Shown here: piece after piece, positions 54,381-64,000 of the stretch
Position numbering within the stretch: the stretch's first letter is position 1
Layout: each line of letters opens with the position of its first letter
Assembly (NCBI RefSeq): GCF_027533625.1
Contig: NZ_JAQAGZ010000012.1
Coordinates: 1-64,000 of the forward strand
From: Paenibacillus gyeongsangnamensis
GTDB lineage: Bacteria; Bacillota; Bacilli; Paenibacillales; NBRC-103111
Reading direction: 5' to 3'
Length of the DNA: 64,000 nt
Notes under the pieces: model-generated
Database searches by the model: none
What the model was told of the DNA's origin: nothing
What the model saw: only the letters and a program-made list of their open reading frames with translations
Program-made: the position numbers and the translations under genes

Positions 54381-56903
54381 TTAATTTATTGAAAAATTGA
54401 TGCAGTAATCGAAAACTTCGGAAAAGCCCGATTTCGATAAATACTCTCGTGTAAGAGTCCAATTCATTGAAAAAATAAACACAAAAGGCTTTTTATGTTC
54501 ATACGCTGTTCCGTTTAAAATATCCGGAGGATAGATAGGCAATCCAAATATAGCTTTGTTATAAAGGGACGGATCATCATCGATAAAACCGTTGAACCTT
54601 GCGCCGTTCGTCTCCACATAGTTTAAAACCGTCAATAAATTCTGCATGACAGTGTCGCGAAACCCCCAGATATAAATATCCCTATTAACCATATTCGCTT
54701 TAACCAAATCCAAGAGAAAAGAAAACATAGAAGGATTGTTTAAAAAGTTAAGCTGGTGACATATACTAAAAAAAAGTCCTTTGGCCAATCCTCCCTTTTC
54801 GTGCAAGGCAGTCAGCAAAATATCGATATCCTGAGGTTCTTTGTAATCATGCTCATGAAGGGAGTGCGGTTTTATAGCTTCTGCCGATTGGTATACTTGC
54901 TCCAAACATTCATGCCAATAGGTTCGGTCCACATGTACCTGAGCTACCTTATCTTGCAGCTGTTTACCCAGAGTCGCCCGGCAATCGAAATTATTAATAA
55001 TTAAATTTTCAACCATATTTTTGTATTCTTCAATATTCGTAGCAAGAAACATGTGATTTTCGATGGATGGGTGGTCGCCATATAACACTGCACCATTAAA
55101 GATTGCAGGTGCATAACTGATTACCGGGATTCCATAACTGGCGGATTCCAGTAAAGATGTATTCGAACAAAATGGAAATGAATCCAGATATATATCTGCC
55201 GCTTGCCGGTATAAGGATACATCAGGTCGCAAATCGATCACCTGAATGCGGCCGTTTGTCAAAGCTTGCGCGTCCTGCAAACGGTCAATGGACCTCGTTC
55301 CGATGATAAGAAGTCTTGTATTCGGATGTTTTATCATAAGTGGAAGCAACGTTTCGATAAAATGTATTTTTGCAACCGGTGAGTACTTGTGTCCGGCGGC
55401 AACAGATAATAACAGAATTTCTTGCTCCGGCAATCCTAATTTTTTCTTCGCTTCCTGCGGGGAATATTGTCGGGACAGCCCGTCTAGAGGAATCGGCAAA
55501 ATTTTTGATTGCATTTTCTCTATACCGCGACGTTCGATGCAAAACAGTTCCGCCGATTTTCGGAGATTCACTACGACATTGCAACTACTTGCACCAATAA
55601 AGAACATGTGATCTGCATGATTAACGAAAATAATAGGAATTTCGCCTGAATTTCCAAATGCCAGGACCGGAATGACATCCCACGGATGAATATGACATAC
55701 GACATAATCGGCCTCTGCGGCGATGTCATAGAGCATTTGCGCATGCTGCATTAAGGTTGATGCGTTGACATGGAATTTGTGTATGACCCCTCCTCTGGCC
55801 TTCACACTTTCGGTAAGCGGCTGGGGAATCGGTAAGTTATGCTGATGCGTTAATACGACGACCGGTTTTCTCTCCGTATCCCGTTCGATCCATCGCCAAG
55901 CCAAACGTGTATGTCCGCCTGTATCATAGGCTTGCGTTAAAATATGCAAAACCTTCCCGGATGTCACTTTATCCGGCTTTCGGCGACGGATTGTGGAATT
56001 TCCAATTTCGATAAGTAAGTTTTCCATTTCCGGACATGTAAATATTCCGCAATGATTCCCGGAGGCGAAATCTGCGGCAATTTGAGCAACACTCACCGCT
56101 TCGGCAAACTGTTTGTCGATATAGTATTTTTTCATTTGTTCCAGCAACAATTGAAACAAACGGTGATTGGTTGAAATACTTTGCAAGATATTCTGATGAT
56201 CAGTTTTCGAGAACTGCGGAGGATTCGGCTCGGCTATCGGGTAAACCGCAGAATATTCTCGCAGAAAAATATGTCTATTTTCCTCGAAACCATCCATGTT
56301 GTCGGTGATACCGCTATCATGAATGCACCAAGGCTGTTCCTGCGGCGGTATTCCTACTTCGTATCCCGCCTTAATAAACTCCATCGATTGAGACAGATCA
56401 TAGAAATGCCATCCCTGAAAGATGTCCTCTCTCCAAGGGATATCGTATTGAGTGACCATAAGAAAGCCATCCACAGCAACAACCTGCCGGTAATCAGACT
56501 CCACCTCTTGGAAAGAAAGCAGCTCAATGTTTCCAGTAAGGCTTCCATATATTTTGCCGAATTTGTTTCTGGATTCCCACCAAACTCCGTTTACCGGCAA
56601 GTGGGCCGCACCGGCCATTCCTAGCAGTCCAAGCTTGGGATGAGCCCGGAACAAAGCCAGTACGTCATAAATGAAGTGTTTGTTTATGATAAATACATCT
56701 TGATGCAGATACACTTTATATTTGGCGTCGGAAGCGTTCATGGCATAGTTATACCCGGACGTCATGCTTTCGGCGCCGGTAACGGACAACACATCCAGTT
56801 CCATGCCTTCCGGCAAATCAAGCGATTGGATGTAAGCTGCAGACTTGGTATATTTTTTTTCATCGTTCACGCAAAATATAAAAATGATCTTATTGTTATT
56901 CAT
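54381..56903 (-). CDS. Large multidomain glycosyltransferase
   Basis: 840 residues. An N-terminal GT2-like domain (about 5-230) resembles the StrF-type family: IIFIFCVNDEKKYTKSAAYI, YKVYLHQDVFI. A linker of about 80 residues precedes a GT-B/GT4 domain (about 325-640) with TQAYDTGGHTRLAW, SNTSLLESASYGIPVISYAP. A C-terminal module (about 740-840, YIWGFRDTVMQNLLTVLNYV) looks like a small Rossmann domain. I use the ATG at 56903, preceded by AAAGGGA. First gene of the glycan operon. Such bifunctional enzymes build flagellin or S-layer glycans. Confidence 0.87.
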   Translation of the reverse strand: MNNNKIIFIFCVNDEKKYTKSAAYIQSLDLPEGMELDVLSVTGAESMTSGYNYAMNASDAKYKVYLHQDVFIINKHFIYDVLALFRAHPKLGLLGMAGAAHLPVNGVWWESRNKFGKIYGSLTGNIELLSFQEVESDYRQVVAVDGFLMVTQYDIPWREDIFQGWHFYDLSQSMEFIKAGYEVGIPPQEQPWCIHDSGITDNMDGFEENRHIFLREYSAVYPIAEPNPPQFSKTDHQNILQSISTNHRLFQLLLEQMKKYYIDKQFAEAVSVAQIAADFASGNHCGIFTCPEMENLLIEIGNSTIRRRKPDKVTSGKVLHILTQAYDTGGHTRLAWRWIERDTERKPVVVLTHQHNLPIPQPLTESVKARGGVIHKFHVNASTLMQHAQMLYDIAAEADYVVCHIHPWDVIPVLAFGNSGEIPIIFVNHADHMFFIGASSCNVVVNLRKSAELFCIERRGIEKMQSKILPIPLDGLSRQYSPQEAKKKLGLPEQEILLLSVAAGHKYSPVAKIHFIETLLPLMIKHPNTRLLIIGTRSIDRLQDAQALTNGRIQVIDLRPDVSLYRQAADIYLDSFPFCSNTSLLESASYGIPVISYAPAIFNGAVLYGDHPSIENHMFLATNIEEYKNMVENLIINNFDCRATLGKQLQDKVAQVHVDRTYWHECLEQVYQSAEAIKPHSLHEHDYKEPQDIDILLTALHEKGGLAKGLFFSICHQLNFLNNPSMFSFLLDLVKANMVNRDIYIWGFRDTVMQNLLTVLNYVETNGARFNGFIDDDPSLYNKAIFGLPIYPPDILNGTAYEHKKPFVFIFSMNWTLTREYLSKSGFSEVFDYCINFSIN

Positions 56904-57209
56904 TAGCCAGTCCCTTTCTAATTCTAAATTTGAGCAGGGGATCTCGTTCATCGTGTTTTAGATTATTCAAGACTTGAAACATTTGAAAGGAACAACCGTC
57001 CAAGTGGAAAAATATGATAACAGGGCAACTGTTCGAAAACACAAACGAATGTTTGACACGGAGCGTAAAAAGCGTTATGACACATTTAGTACCAGGTACT
57101 AATATCAATCAAAAAAACTGTTACATTCGCTTTGTTATGGTTTTTTCAAGGCCAGTCATCCAGCTTTGCATTTATTTTGATTTAAGCAGGAACCGGAATT
57201 TATATTTGG
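56904..57209. other. AT-rich intergenic region before the stalk-domain remnant
   Basis: No gene seen. It should hold the promoter of the glycan operon on the minus strand and contains the 17-bp dyad at 57086-57102. Confidence 0.4.
57086..57102. promoter_or_regulatory. 17-bp perfect dyad, possible operator
   Basis: TTAGTACC-A-GGTACTAA. It lies in the shared control region between the glycan operon (minus) and the stalk-domain remnant (plus), about 185 bp upstream of the glycosyltransferase start. Confidence 0.45.
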
Positions 57210-57238
57210 TTGCGTTATGTATATAGACTAAGTATAAA
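57210..57238 (+). promoter_or_regulatory. Promoter in front of the stalk-domain remnant
   Basis: TTGCGT (57210-57215), 17-bp spacer, TATAAA (57233-57238). Confidence 0.5.
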
Positions 57239-57349
57239 AAAGTATCTGAAATCGTTGTACCCGTCGGAGGCGTAGCTGAATTGTTTCTCAAAAAAATAAA
57301 AAATATACGAAGTAAGCATTACCAGCACTCGTGTAAGGGGGAGAGCCAC

Positions 57350-58168
57350 ATGCCCATCAACCTAAGACGGAAAGATTCTGCAGTTCGAGGTGCAGCCGAT
57401 TCTGAGGAAGGCACGACGCTGGTCCCGTTCCGTCCGGTCTTCGAGAAGCTGGGGCTGACGGTGGCTGGGACGGTGCCACGCAAACCGTTACGGGAGCGAA
57501 GGAAGGGCTGGCGATCAAGTCTGGTCATTGACGATCCAGACGCCTATGTGAATGACCAGTTGAACCGATTGGAGCTTGCTCCGCGATTGGTGGGCGGCAA
57601 TACGCTGGTGCCCGTACGGTTCGTGAGCGAGGCCAGCGGCAAGGATGTCGTCTGGGATCTGAAAGCGACCTCTATTTTCATACAGCCAAGGGCGAGCAGA
57701 TCGTCGGCGATTTTAAGAACGACGCCATGGACGGACTCATTTCGTATTACGATAAGACGGGCACGCTCTTGTCCGTCAGCGAATATGTGGGGGTGTGCTG
57801 ATCCGTAAGATCGAGGTGGGGTTCGGAACCAGATCGCGCAGCTCCGCAAAGACAATCCGGGAATCCACGCAAGTCAAGCGGAATACGATAAAGCGCTGCG
57901 GGACGCGAATGCCAAGCAGACGGAAATCATCAACAAATCAGGCTCGTTAGCCGATGATTTTTCCAAAGCGGCCGAGGCGGCGAAGGCGGCGCTCGTGAAG
58001 CAGCTGTCCGACGTTCAGGCGCTGATCGCTCAAATTACGGCGAAGGGGATCGCCCAGCAGCGGATTGAGATCCTGAAGGATCAGCTGACTCAGCTGAGAA
58101 ACAACTACAATGCCGAGCTGAAGCAAGAGAACGACCAGCACGCGAATATCATCAAGCAGTTGAAATAA
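57350..58168 (+). pseudogene. Stalk-domain (copper amine oxidase N-domain) protein, multiply frameshifted
   Basis: Pieces in several frames: stalk-domain motifs TTLVPFRPVFEKLGLTV and NTLVPVRFVSEASGKDVVW, then KGEQIVGDFKNDAMDGLISY (MORN/YwqK-like), then a long coiled-coil tail (AALVKQLSDVQALIAQITAK to HANIIKQLK) ending at 58168. GGGGGAG precedes the ATG at 57350. The mix of domains suggests at least two indels, possibly a mosaic of more than one gene. Stalk domains are usual in exported Paenibacillus proteins. Confidence 0.75.
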
Positions 58169-58172
58169 CGAT

Positions 58173-58212
58173 AAGGACCGTCCTTTCTCCACACGAGCGG
58201 AGGACGGTCCTT
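58173..58212. terminator. Bidirectional hairpin terminator
   Basis: Perfect 12-bp stem AAGGACCGTCCT (58173-58184) with AGGACGGTCCTT (58201-58212). It lies between the stalk-domain remnant and the convergent EamA gene. Confidence 0.8.
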
Positions 58213-58250
58213 GTTTGTTCCCATAGACGAAACCCGAATCCAGATCACAG

Positions 58251-59168
58251 TCACCGGCTCAGAGGAGATGGTTTCTTCATGGTGGAAGCGGGGATGCAGA
58301 CGCCGACCACCCCGGCGATAATCAATACGGCGCCGATGACATGATAGATCAGCAGCGGCTCATGGAGGACGATGACACCCGCTGCAATCGAAACCATCGT
58401 GGCCAGTTGATTAAAGATGCTGATCTTGTAGGCCTCGATTTGCGATAGGGCGTAATTCGATAAGTAGGACGTTACAAGGGAGGACAGGACGCCGAGATAC
58501 AGGATCGAGACGAGAAACGGACGGCTGGCGAGCGGACGGAAAAAGCTGCCCCAATTCCCCTGAACCGCATGCTGAACTACCGCGATGCCGCCAAACACGA
58601 GGAAGCCGAGGAAAGCCATAACGAACGTGATCTCTATGACGCCGTAAGATTTGGTCAGCTTCCGCGCCAGGATGCTGTACCCGGCTAAGGAGACGGCCGA
58701 CACTAGGACGAAGAGGAGTCCTGCGGCGCTGCTTCCGTTCCCCAGCTTGGTGCCTTTCATAACTACAATCGTAACGACCCCTGCGACGGACAGCAGCATG
58801 AACAAGTAATGGTGCCGGCTGGCGCGCTCCTTCAGGAAGCAGGCCGCCAGCAGCAAGGTGAAGATCGGCACCGCGGCCTGGATGATGCCGGCCTCCGACG
58901 AGGAGGCGTAGACCAGGCCGACGGTTTGGTAGGCAAAGAATAGGCCCGGATAAAGCAGCGCCAGCGGCAGCAAGGCGGCCAGATCCTTCGGCTTCAAGAC
59001 CAGCATGACCGGCAGGACAGCGGCGAACGAAGCCGTAAACCGGTAGGCGAGCAGATCGAAGGGGCTTGCCTCCGCCAAGGCCATTTTGACGAAAAGAAAG
59101 GAAAAACCGATAATGAGTGCGTTTAGTACGGCGGCCATATAAGCTTTACGGCGGTTGTTTGCGAACAT
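58251..59168 (-). CDS. EamA-family (DMT) transporter
   Basis: 305 residues, ten membrane helices in two EamA repeats (NALIIGFSFLFVKMALAEAS at the start; SLVTSYLSNYALSQIEAYKI near 240). ATG at 59168 with GGAG ten bases upstream. Divergent from a MocR-type regulator, a common pairing in which the regulator senses an amine or vitamin B6 compound and controls the exporter. Confidence 0.9.
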   Translation of the reverse strand: MFANNRRKAYMAAVLNALIIGFSFLFVKMALAEASPFDLLAYRFTASFAAVLPVMLVLKPKDLAALLPLALLYPGLFFAYQTVGLVYASSSEAGIIQAAVPIFTLLLAACFLKERASRHHYLFMLLSVAGVVTIVVMKGTKLGNGSSAAGLLFVLVSAVSLAGYSILARKLTKSYGVIEITFVMAFLGFLVFGGIAVVQHAVQGNWGSFFRPLASRPFLVSILYLGVLSSLVTSYLSNYALSQIEAYKISIFNQLATMVSIAAGVIVLHEPLLIYHVIGAVLIIAGVVGVCIPASTMKKPSPLSR

Positions 59169-59274
59169 GGGGCTAACGCTCCTTCTTCCCCGGCTGCAAG
59201 CAGAGCGGGGCAAATTCAGTTTCTTGGTGTTTATGTTAAACGCCCCCGCCGCGTGCTACAATATGAAAAACGAC

Positions 59275-59294
59275 CATCTGTACCGGTACAGATG
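59275..59294. promoter_or_regulatory. Perfect 20-bp palindrome, probable MocR operator
   Basis: CATCTGTACCGGTACAGATG, lying between the EamA start (59168) and the MocR start (59313). TACAAT at 59257-59262 would be the MocR -10, so the dyad overlaps the transcription start, a position suited to autorepression. Confidence 0.65.
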
Positions 59295-59312
59295 ATTTGG
59301 AGCGGTGCGTAC

Positions 59313-60677
59313 ATGCATAAATATTTGCACATAGTAACCGAGCTCGAGCAGCAAATCGGTAACGGCATCTTCAAGGCGGGCGGCAAGCTGCCTTCCGTTC
59401 GTCAGTTGGCCGAGCGCTATCAAGTCAACAGCAGCACCATCCTTCGCGCGTTGTCCGATCTGGAGCGGCGCCACCTACTTTATTCCGTCGCCCGAAGCGG
59501 CTATTACGTCGTCCATACGAAGGCGGATCCCGGCCGGCAAGAGAAAGCCGGGATGGATTTTGCCACGGCGGCCCCCGATCCGGATTTGTTCCCGTATCTG
59601 GACTTTTAGCACTGCATCAATAAAGCGATCGATATGTATAAAAAGGATCTCTTTATCTACGGCACGCCTCAAGGACTGCCTTCGCTCCTCGCCTTGCTGC
59701 AAAAGCAGCTGGCCGGCTATCAGGTGTTCGCCCGGTTGAACCAGCTGTTTGTCGTATCGGGGGTGCAGCAGGCGCTGTCGATCTTGACGGCGATGCCTTT
59801 TCCGAGCGGGAAGAACGAAATTGTGATCGAGCAGCCCGGGTACCATCTGTACATCGAGCATTTGGAGGCGTACGGCGTTCCGGTTGTCGGCTTCCGGCGA
59901 ACGGCGGAGGGCGTCGATATGAACGAGCTGGAGGAGCTGTTCCGTACGAGACGGATCAAATTTTTCTATACGATGCCAAGACTGCACAATCCGCTGGGCA
60001 CCTCGTACCGTACGGAGGAGAAGCGGAGGCTCGTCGCTTTGGCGAAGAAATATGACGTGTATTTGGTCGAGGACGATTATTTGGCGGACCTGGAGCAGGA
60101 TGCGAAATCGGACCCTCTATATGCTTATGATGGCGGGGAGCGCGTCATTTATTTGAAGAGCTATTCCAAAATCATTTTTCCCGGCCTGCGGATCGGCGCT
60201 GCCGTCATTCCGGACGCACTCGTTCCGACGTTCAGCAGATACAAGCGGATCCTGGATATCGACAGTTCCATGCTGTCGCAGGGTGCGCTCGAAATTTATT
60301 GCAAGAGCGGCATGTTCGACAAGCATAGGCATAAGATCAAGACGTCCTACAGCCGGAGAGCGAGGCGGCTTCATACGGCATTGGAGGAGGAGCTCCGGCG
60401 AAGCGGGGGGCTGTTCACGTACCCGGCCGGCGCGGGCTCCGGTCCGCCGTCGGTTCATACGCATCTGGCGCTGAGCGGCAAGCTGTCTCCCGGGCGGATT
60501 ATCGCGGCGCTGAAGAAGAAATCGGTTTTTTTGGATTCGGTGGACCGGCATTACCTGGCTTCGTTTCCGAAGGAGCCTTTGCTGAAATTAAACGTGACAA
60601 ATGTGCCGGAAAGCGAGATCGAGCAGGGCGTACGTCTGCTTGGAGAAGCGATCCGCAGTCAAGGAAGGAGGAAGTAA
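59313..60677 (+). pseudogene. MocR/PdxR-type regulator interrupted by an in-frame TAG
   Basis: A full GntR winged helix (LPSVRQLAERYQVNSSTILRAL) is followed by an aminotransferase-fold domain (EQPGYHLYIEHLEAYGVPVV, PLP-lysine region in YLKSYSKIIFPGLRIG). The reading frame is continuous for 455 codons except for one TAG at 59607-59609. Relatives have Gln in the DFQHC motif here, so a CAG to TAG change explains it. No frameshift. It is either a true nonsense mutation, a read-through or suppression case, or a base error. Confidence 0.88.
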
Positions 60678-60797
60678 ATGTACCCGCGGGGGCTCCCGTA
60701 TCCGTCAGGCGCGAACGGGCATCGCCACAGGCAGTTGAGGGAGCAGGAGCGCAGCATGAAAGAGATCCTGCAGACCGGCTGGGCTAAAAGGCAATGA
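60678..60797 (+). CDS. Possible 39-residue basic peptide
   Basis: Begins MYPRGLPYPSGANGHRHRQL and ends GWAKRQ, with many Arg and His and no family match. AAGGAGG lies seven bases before the ATG, which is the best ribosome site in this area and overlaps the end of the MocR gene. The good site is the main support. Confidence 0.45.
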   Translation: MYPRGLPYPSGANGHRHRQLREQERSMKEILQTGWAKRQ

Positions 60798-60802
60798 CAA
60801 AA

Positions 60803-60842
60803 GGGCCCGTTCCGCAAAAAAGCCTGCGTGACGGGCCCAACG
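60803..60842 (-). terminator. Terminator of the aminopeptidase gene
   Basis: Perfect 8-bp arms GGGCCCGT (60803-60810) and ACGGGCCC (60831-60838) with an A-rich loop. The minus strand continues with TTTTG. Confidence 0.65.
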
Positions 60843-60858
60843 TCGTTCATCGAACGGG

Positions 60859-62091
60859 TTAGAACGCCCAGTTGCCGTCCCGGAATACGGGCTCGGTCGT
60901 GCCGTCCGCCCGCTCTCCGTCAATATTCATGTCGGCCGAGCCGATCATGAAATCGACATGGACGAGACTGGAATTAAGTCCGTTCTTCGCCTGCTCCTCC
61001 GGCGACATGCTTTTGCCGCCCTCCAGACAGAAGGCGTAAGCCTTCCCGATGGCCAGGTGGCTGGAGGCATTCTCGTCGAACAGTGTGTTGAAGAAGACGA
61101 TGTTCGTATCGGAGATCGGGGAACGATGGGGAACCAAGGCGACTTCACCCAGGTAAGCGGAGCCTTCGTCGGTTTCGATCAGCCGCTTCAGCACCTCGAA
61201 ACCCGCAGAGGCGCGGGCGTCTACGATTTTGCCGTTCTCGAACGTGAGCGAAATGTCCTTGATCAGCGTTCCGCCGTAGCTGAGCGGCTTCGTGCTGCGC
61301 ACAGTGCCGTTCACGCCTTCCTTCAGGGGAGCGGTGAATACTTCCTCCGTCGGCATATTGGCGACGAACGGGACGCCCTGCGCATTGACGCTGCCTCCGC
61401 TGACCCACAGGTGATTCTCGGGCAGCTCGATGGTCAGGTCGGTTCCGGCGCCTTGATAACGCAGCTTCCGGTATTTCTTGGCGTTCAGATGGTCCGCCTT
61501 CGCATCCAGCGTCCGGGTGTGCTCCTTCCAAGCTTCCACCGGGTCCCCTGCGCTCACTCTCGTCGCAGCGAAAATTGCGTCCCACAAGGCTTCCTCTTGG
61601 CGGCTCTCATCAAGGTCCGGGAATACCTTGGCCGCCCAAGCGGGCGAAGGGACAGCGACAATGGACCAGCTGGTCTTATCGGTCATCATATAGCTGCGCC
61701 ATTTCTGGAGCGCTTGGCCCGAGGCCTTGCTGGCATTGGCGATCCGTTCGGGGTCGATGCCCTGCAGCAAATCGGGATTGGACGCCATGACGGATAAAAA
61801 GGCCGCATTGCCTTCGGCCATCTCTTCCCAGGCGCGGGCCCGCCACAACGGATATTCCTTAAAGGCTTCGTCCGGGGCGAGCTCGTATTTGATGCGGGTG
61901 ATCTCATCGTCGCTCCATTCAACATGGACGTTTTTCGCGCCGGCTTCGTAGGCTTTCTTCGTGACGAGGCGCACGAAGGGCGCCGAAGAGAGGGGGGCGG
62001 TGACGACCAGCGTCTGTCCGGGTTGAATGTTCACGCCAACCTGAACGGCCAGCGCCGCGTAACGCTCTAATTTCTCTTGAAAGGTGTCCAT
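60859..62091 (-). CDS. M29-family aminopeptidase (AmpS/PepS-like)
   Basis: 410 residues, cytoplasmic metallo-aminopeptidase. Metal-binding residues are visible in order: E in NMPTEEVFT (about 250), E in YLGEVALV, H and Y in SSHLAIGKAY, H and D in LVHVDFMIG. Start begins MDTFQEKLERYAALAVQVGV. Single gene, terminator behind it. Confidence 0.93.
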   Translation of the reverse strand: MDTFQEKLERYAALAVQVGVNIQPGQTLVVTAPLSSAPFVRLVTKKAYEAGAKNVHVEWSDDEITRIKYELAPDEAFKEYPLWRARAWEEMAEGNAAFLSVMASNPDLLQGIDPERIANASKASGQALQKWRSYMMTDKTSWSIVAVPSPAWAAKVFPDLDESRQEEALWDAIFAATRVSAGDPVEAWKEHTRTLDAKADHLNAKKYRKLRYQGAGTDLTIELPENHLWVSGGSVNAQGVPFVANMPTEEVFTAPLKEGVNGTVRSTKPLSYGGTLIKDISLTFENGKIVDARASAGFEVLKRLIETDEGSAYLGEVALVPHRSPISDTNIVFFNTLFDENASSHLAIGKAYAFCLEGGKSMSPEEQAKNGLNSSLVHVDFMIGSADMNIDGERADGTTEPVFRDGNWAF

Positions 62092-62224
62092 AGCGGAGTC
62101 CTCCTGCGAACTTAGGATATCCGTATTTTAACATAAACCGGCTTGATTTAACCAAAGGAGCCGCCGTTGCGTAAAACAGCCCCGGGCGGCTGCGTCAAGG
62201 CAGAGCTCGGGGCCGGGAAAAATC

Positions 62225-63705
<1,481 letters not shown>

Positions 63706-63773
63706 TTACAGTGCATGTAAAGTTTGTGCGCTGATTACAAAGGCAATTGCATGAATTACGGGATTCCCTAACG

Positions 63774-63800
63774 AAAAAAGAGACAGCCTCAGGCTGCCTC
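63774..63800 (-). terminator. Terminator on the minus strand
   Basis: A 9-bp stem with one mismatch (63780-63788 with 63792-63800) and six T on the minus strand (63779-63774). It would end the minus-strand gene that enters from the right edge. Confidence 0.75.
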
Positions 63801-63857
63801 TTGTTCGTTGATAAGAATTTATAAGTTTTCGTGGGCTTATAGCTTTGCATCAACCTT

Positions 63858-63905
63858 GATAAACGCGCTGGTCCTTGTAACACAAGGACGGCGTAGCCGT
63901 TTATC
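63858..63905. repeat. Nested hairpin element
   Basis: Perfect outer arms GATAAACG (63858-63865) and CGTTTATC (63898-63905) enclose perfect inner arms GTCCTTGT (63871-63878) and ACAAGGAC (63882-63889). It lies between the terminator and the partial gene at the edge. Confidence 0.6.
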
Positions 63906-63923
63906 CTGGATGATGACAATGCG

Positions 63924-64000
63924 TTATTTCATTGCGGCGTCGGGCTCTCCGCCGGGTTGCCGCTCCAGATCAAGATGAGCTTGGGAAGCCATGTCCGGGG
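63924..64000 (-). CDS. 3' end of a gene running in from the right edge
   Basis: The last 24 codons read MASQAHLDLERQPGGEPDAA then MK and stop, or are the tail of a longer protein whose start lies outside. A terminator and the nested hairpin follow. Function unknown. Confidence 0.35.
   Translation of the reverse strand, partial: PDMASQAHLDLERQPGGEPDAAMK

Noticed and set aside
60958..61797. 279-codon plus-strand frame opposite the aminopeptidase
   Set aside because: Antisense shadow; the aminopeptidase has all metal-binding residues.

Overview
The window looks like a chromosomal segment of a Gram-positive, spore-former-type Bacillales bacterium, most probably Paenibacillus or a close relative. 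Supporting signs are Shine-Dalgarno boxes close to AGGAGG, frequent TTG/GTG starts, T-tailed hairpin terminators, PhoP-type 11-bp box arrays, a Gram-positive RND pump, a YitT protein and a stalk-domain (copper amine oxidase N-domain) gene remnant. No rRNA, tRNA or CRISPR array was seen. Base composition is mixed, with AT-rich islands in a moderately GC-rich background.

Layout. 0.1-8.6 kb (minus): a dicarboxylate island made of a CitA/DcuS-type kinase and CitB-type regulator, then a NitT/TauT-type ABC importer, an ACT-domain malic enzyme and a chemoreceptor. 8.7-18.3 kb: accessory DNA with four related hairpin repeats, two further sister hairpins around a decayed chemoreceptor, a phosphatase, an aldo-keto reductase, a broken PHP gene, a complete ECF transporter with a divergent RpiR regulator, and an AT-rich methyltransferase and a small unknown gene framed by the repeats. 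18.4-25.5 kb: aldo-keto reductase, cysJI sulfite reductase with a possible sulfur-box operator, an MHS-type permease and a small membrane protein. 25.6-35.9 kb: a glycosyltransferase behind a TetR remnant, glycerol-related gene scraps behind an orphan PhoP box array, a sulfatase, and a secreted YncE-propeller/phosphatase with its own PhoP box array, followed by an RND exporter. 36-42.7 kb: SDR/LysR pair, then a compact H-NOX (nitric oxide sensor) / hybrid kinase / receiver / HD-GYP operon and an AraC regulator. 43-52 kb: greA, YitT, nitrilase-like protein, efflux pump, DinB and several decayed genes. 52.3-56.9 kb: a three-gene sugar operon (aminotransferase, N-formyltransferase, 840-residue glycosyltransferase). 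57-64 kb: stalk-domain pseudogene, EamA exporter with divergent MocR regulator and a perfect 20-bp palindrome, M29 aminopeptidase and a frameshifted glutamate dehydrogenase.

About a dozen genes are broken by single-base indels, a stop codon, truncation or fusion. Some of the one-base lesions lie in homopolymers and could be sequencing errors, while others (AroM/aminopeptidase/MBL, PHP, TetR, GlpP, HAD) are true deletions.

The most coherent systems are the malate-type uptake/sensing/catabolism island, the NO to c-di-GMP signalling operon, the two PhoP-box loci and the formylated-sugar glycosylation operon. The most puzzling DNA is the hairpin repeat family that frames AT-rich single-gene units.
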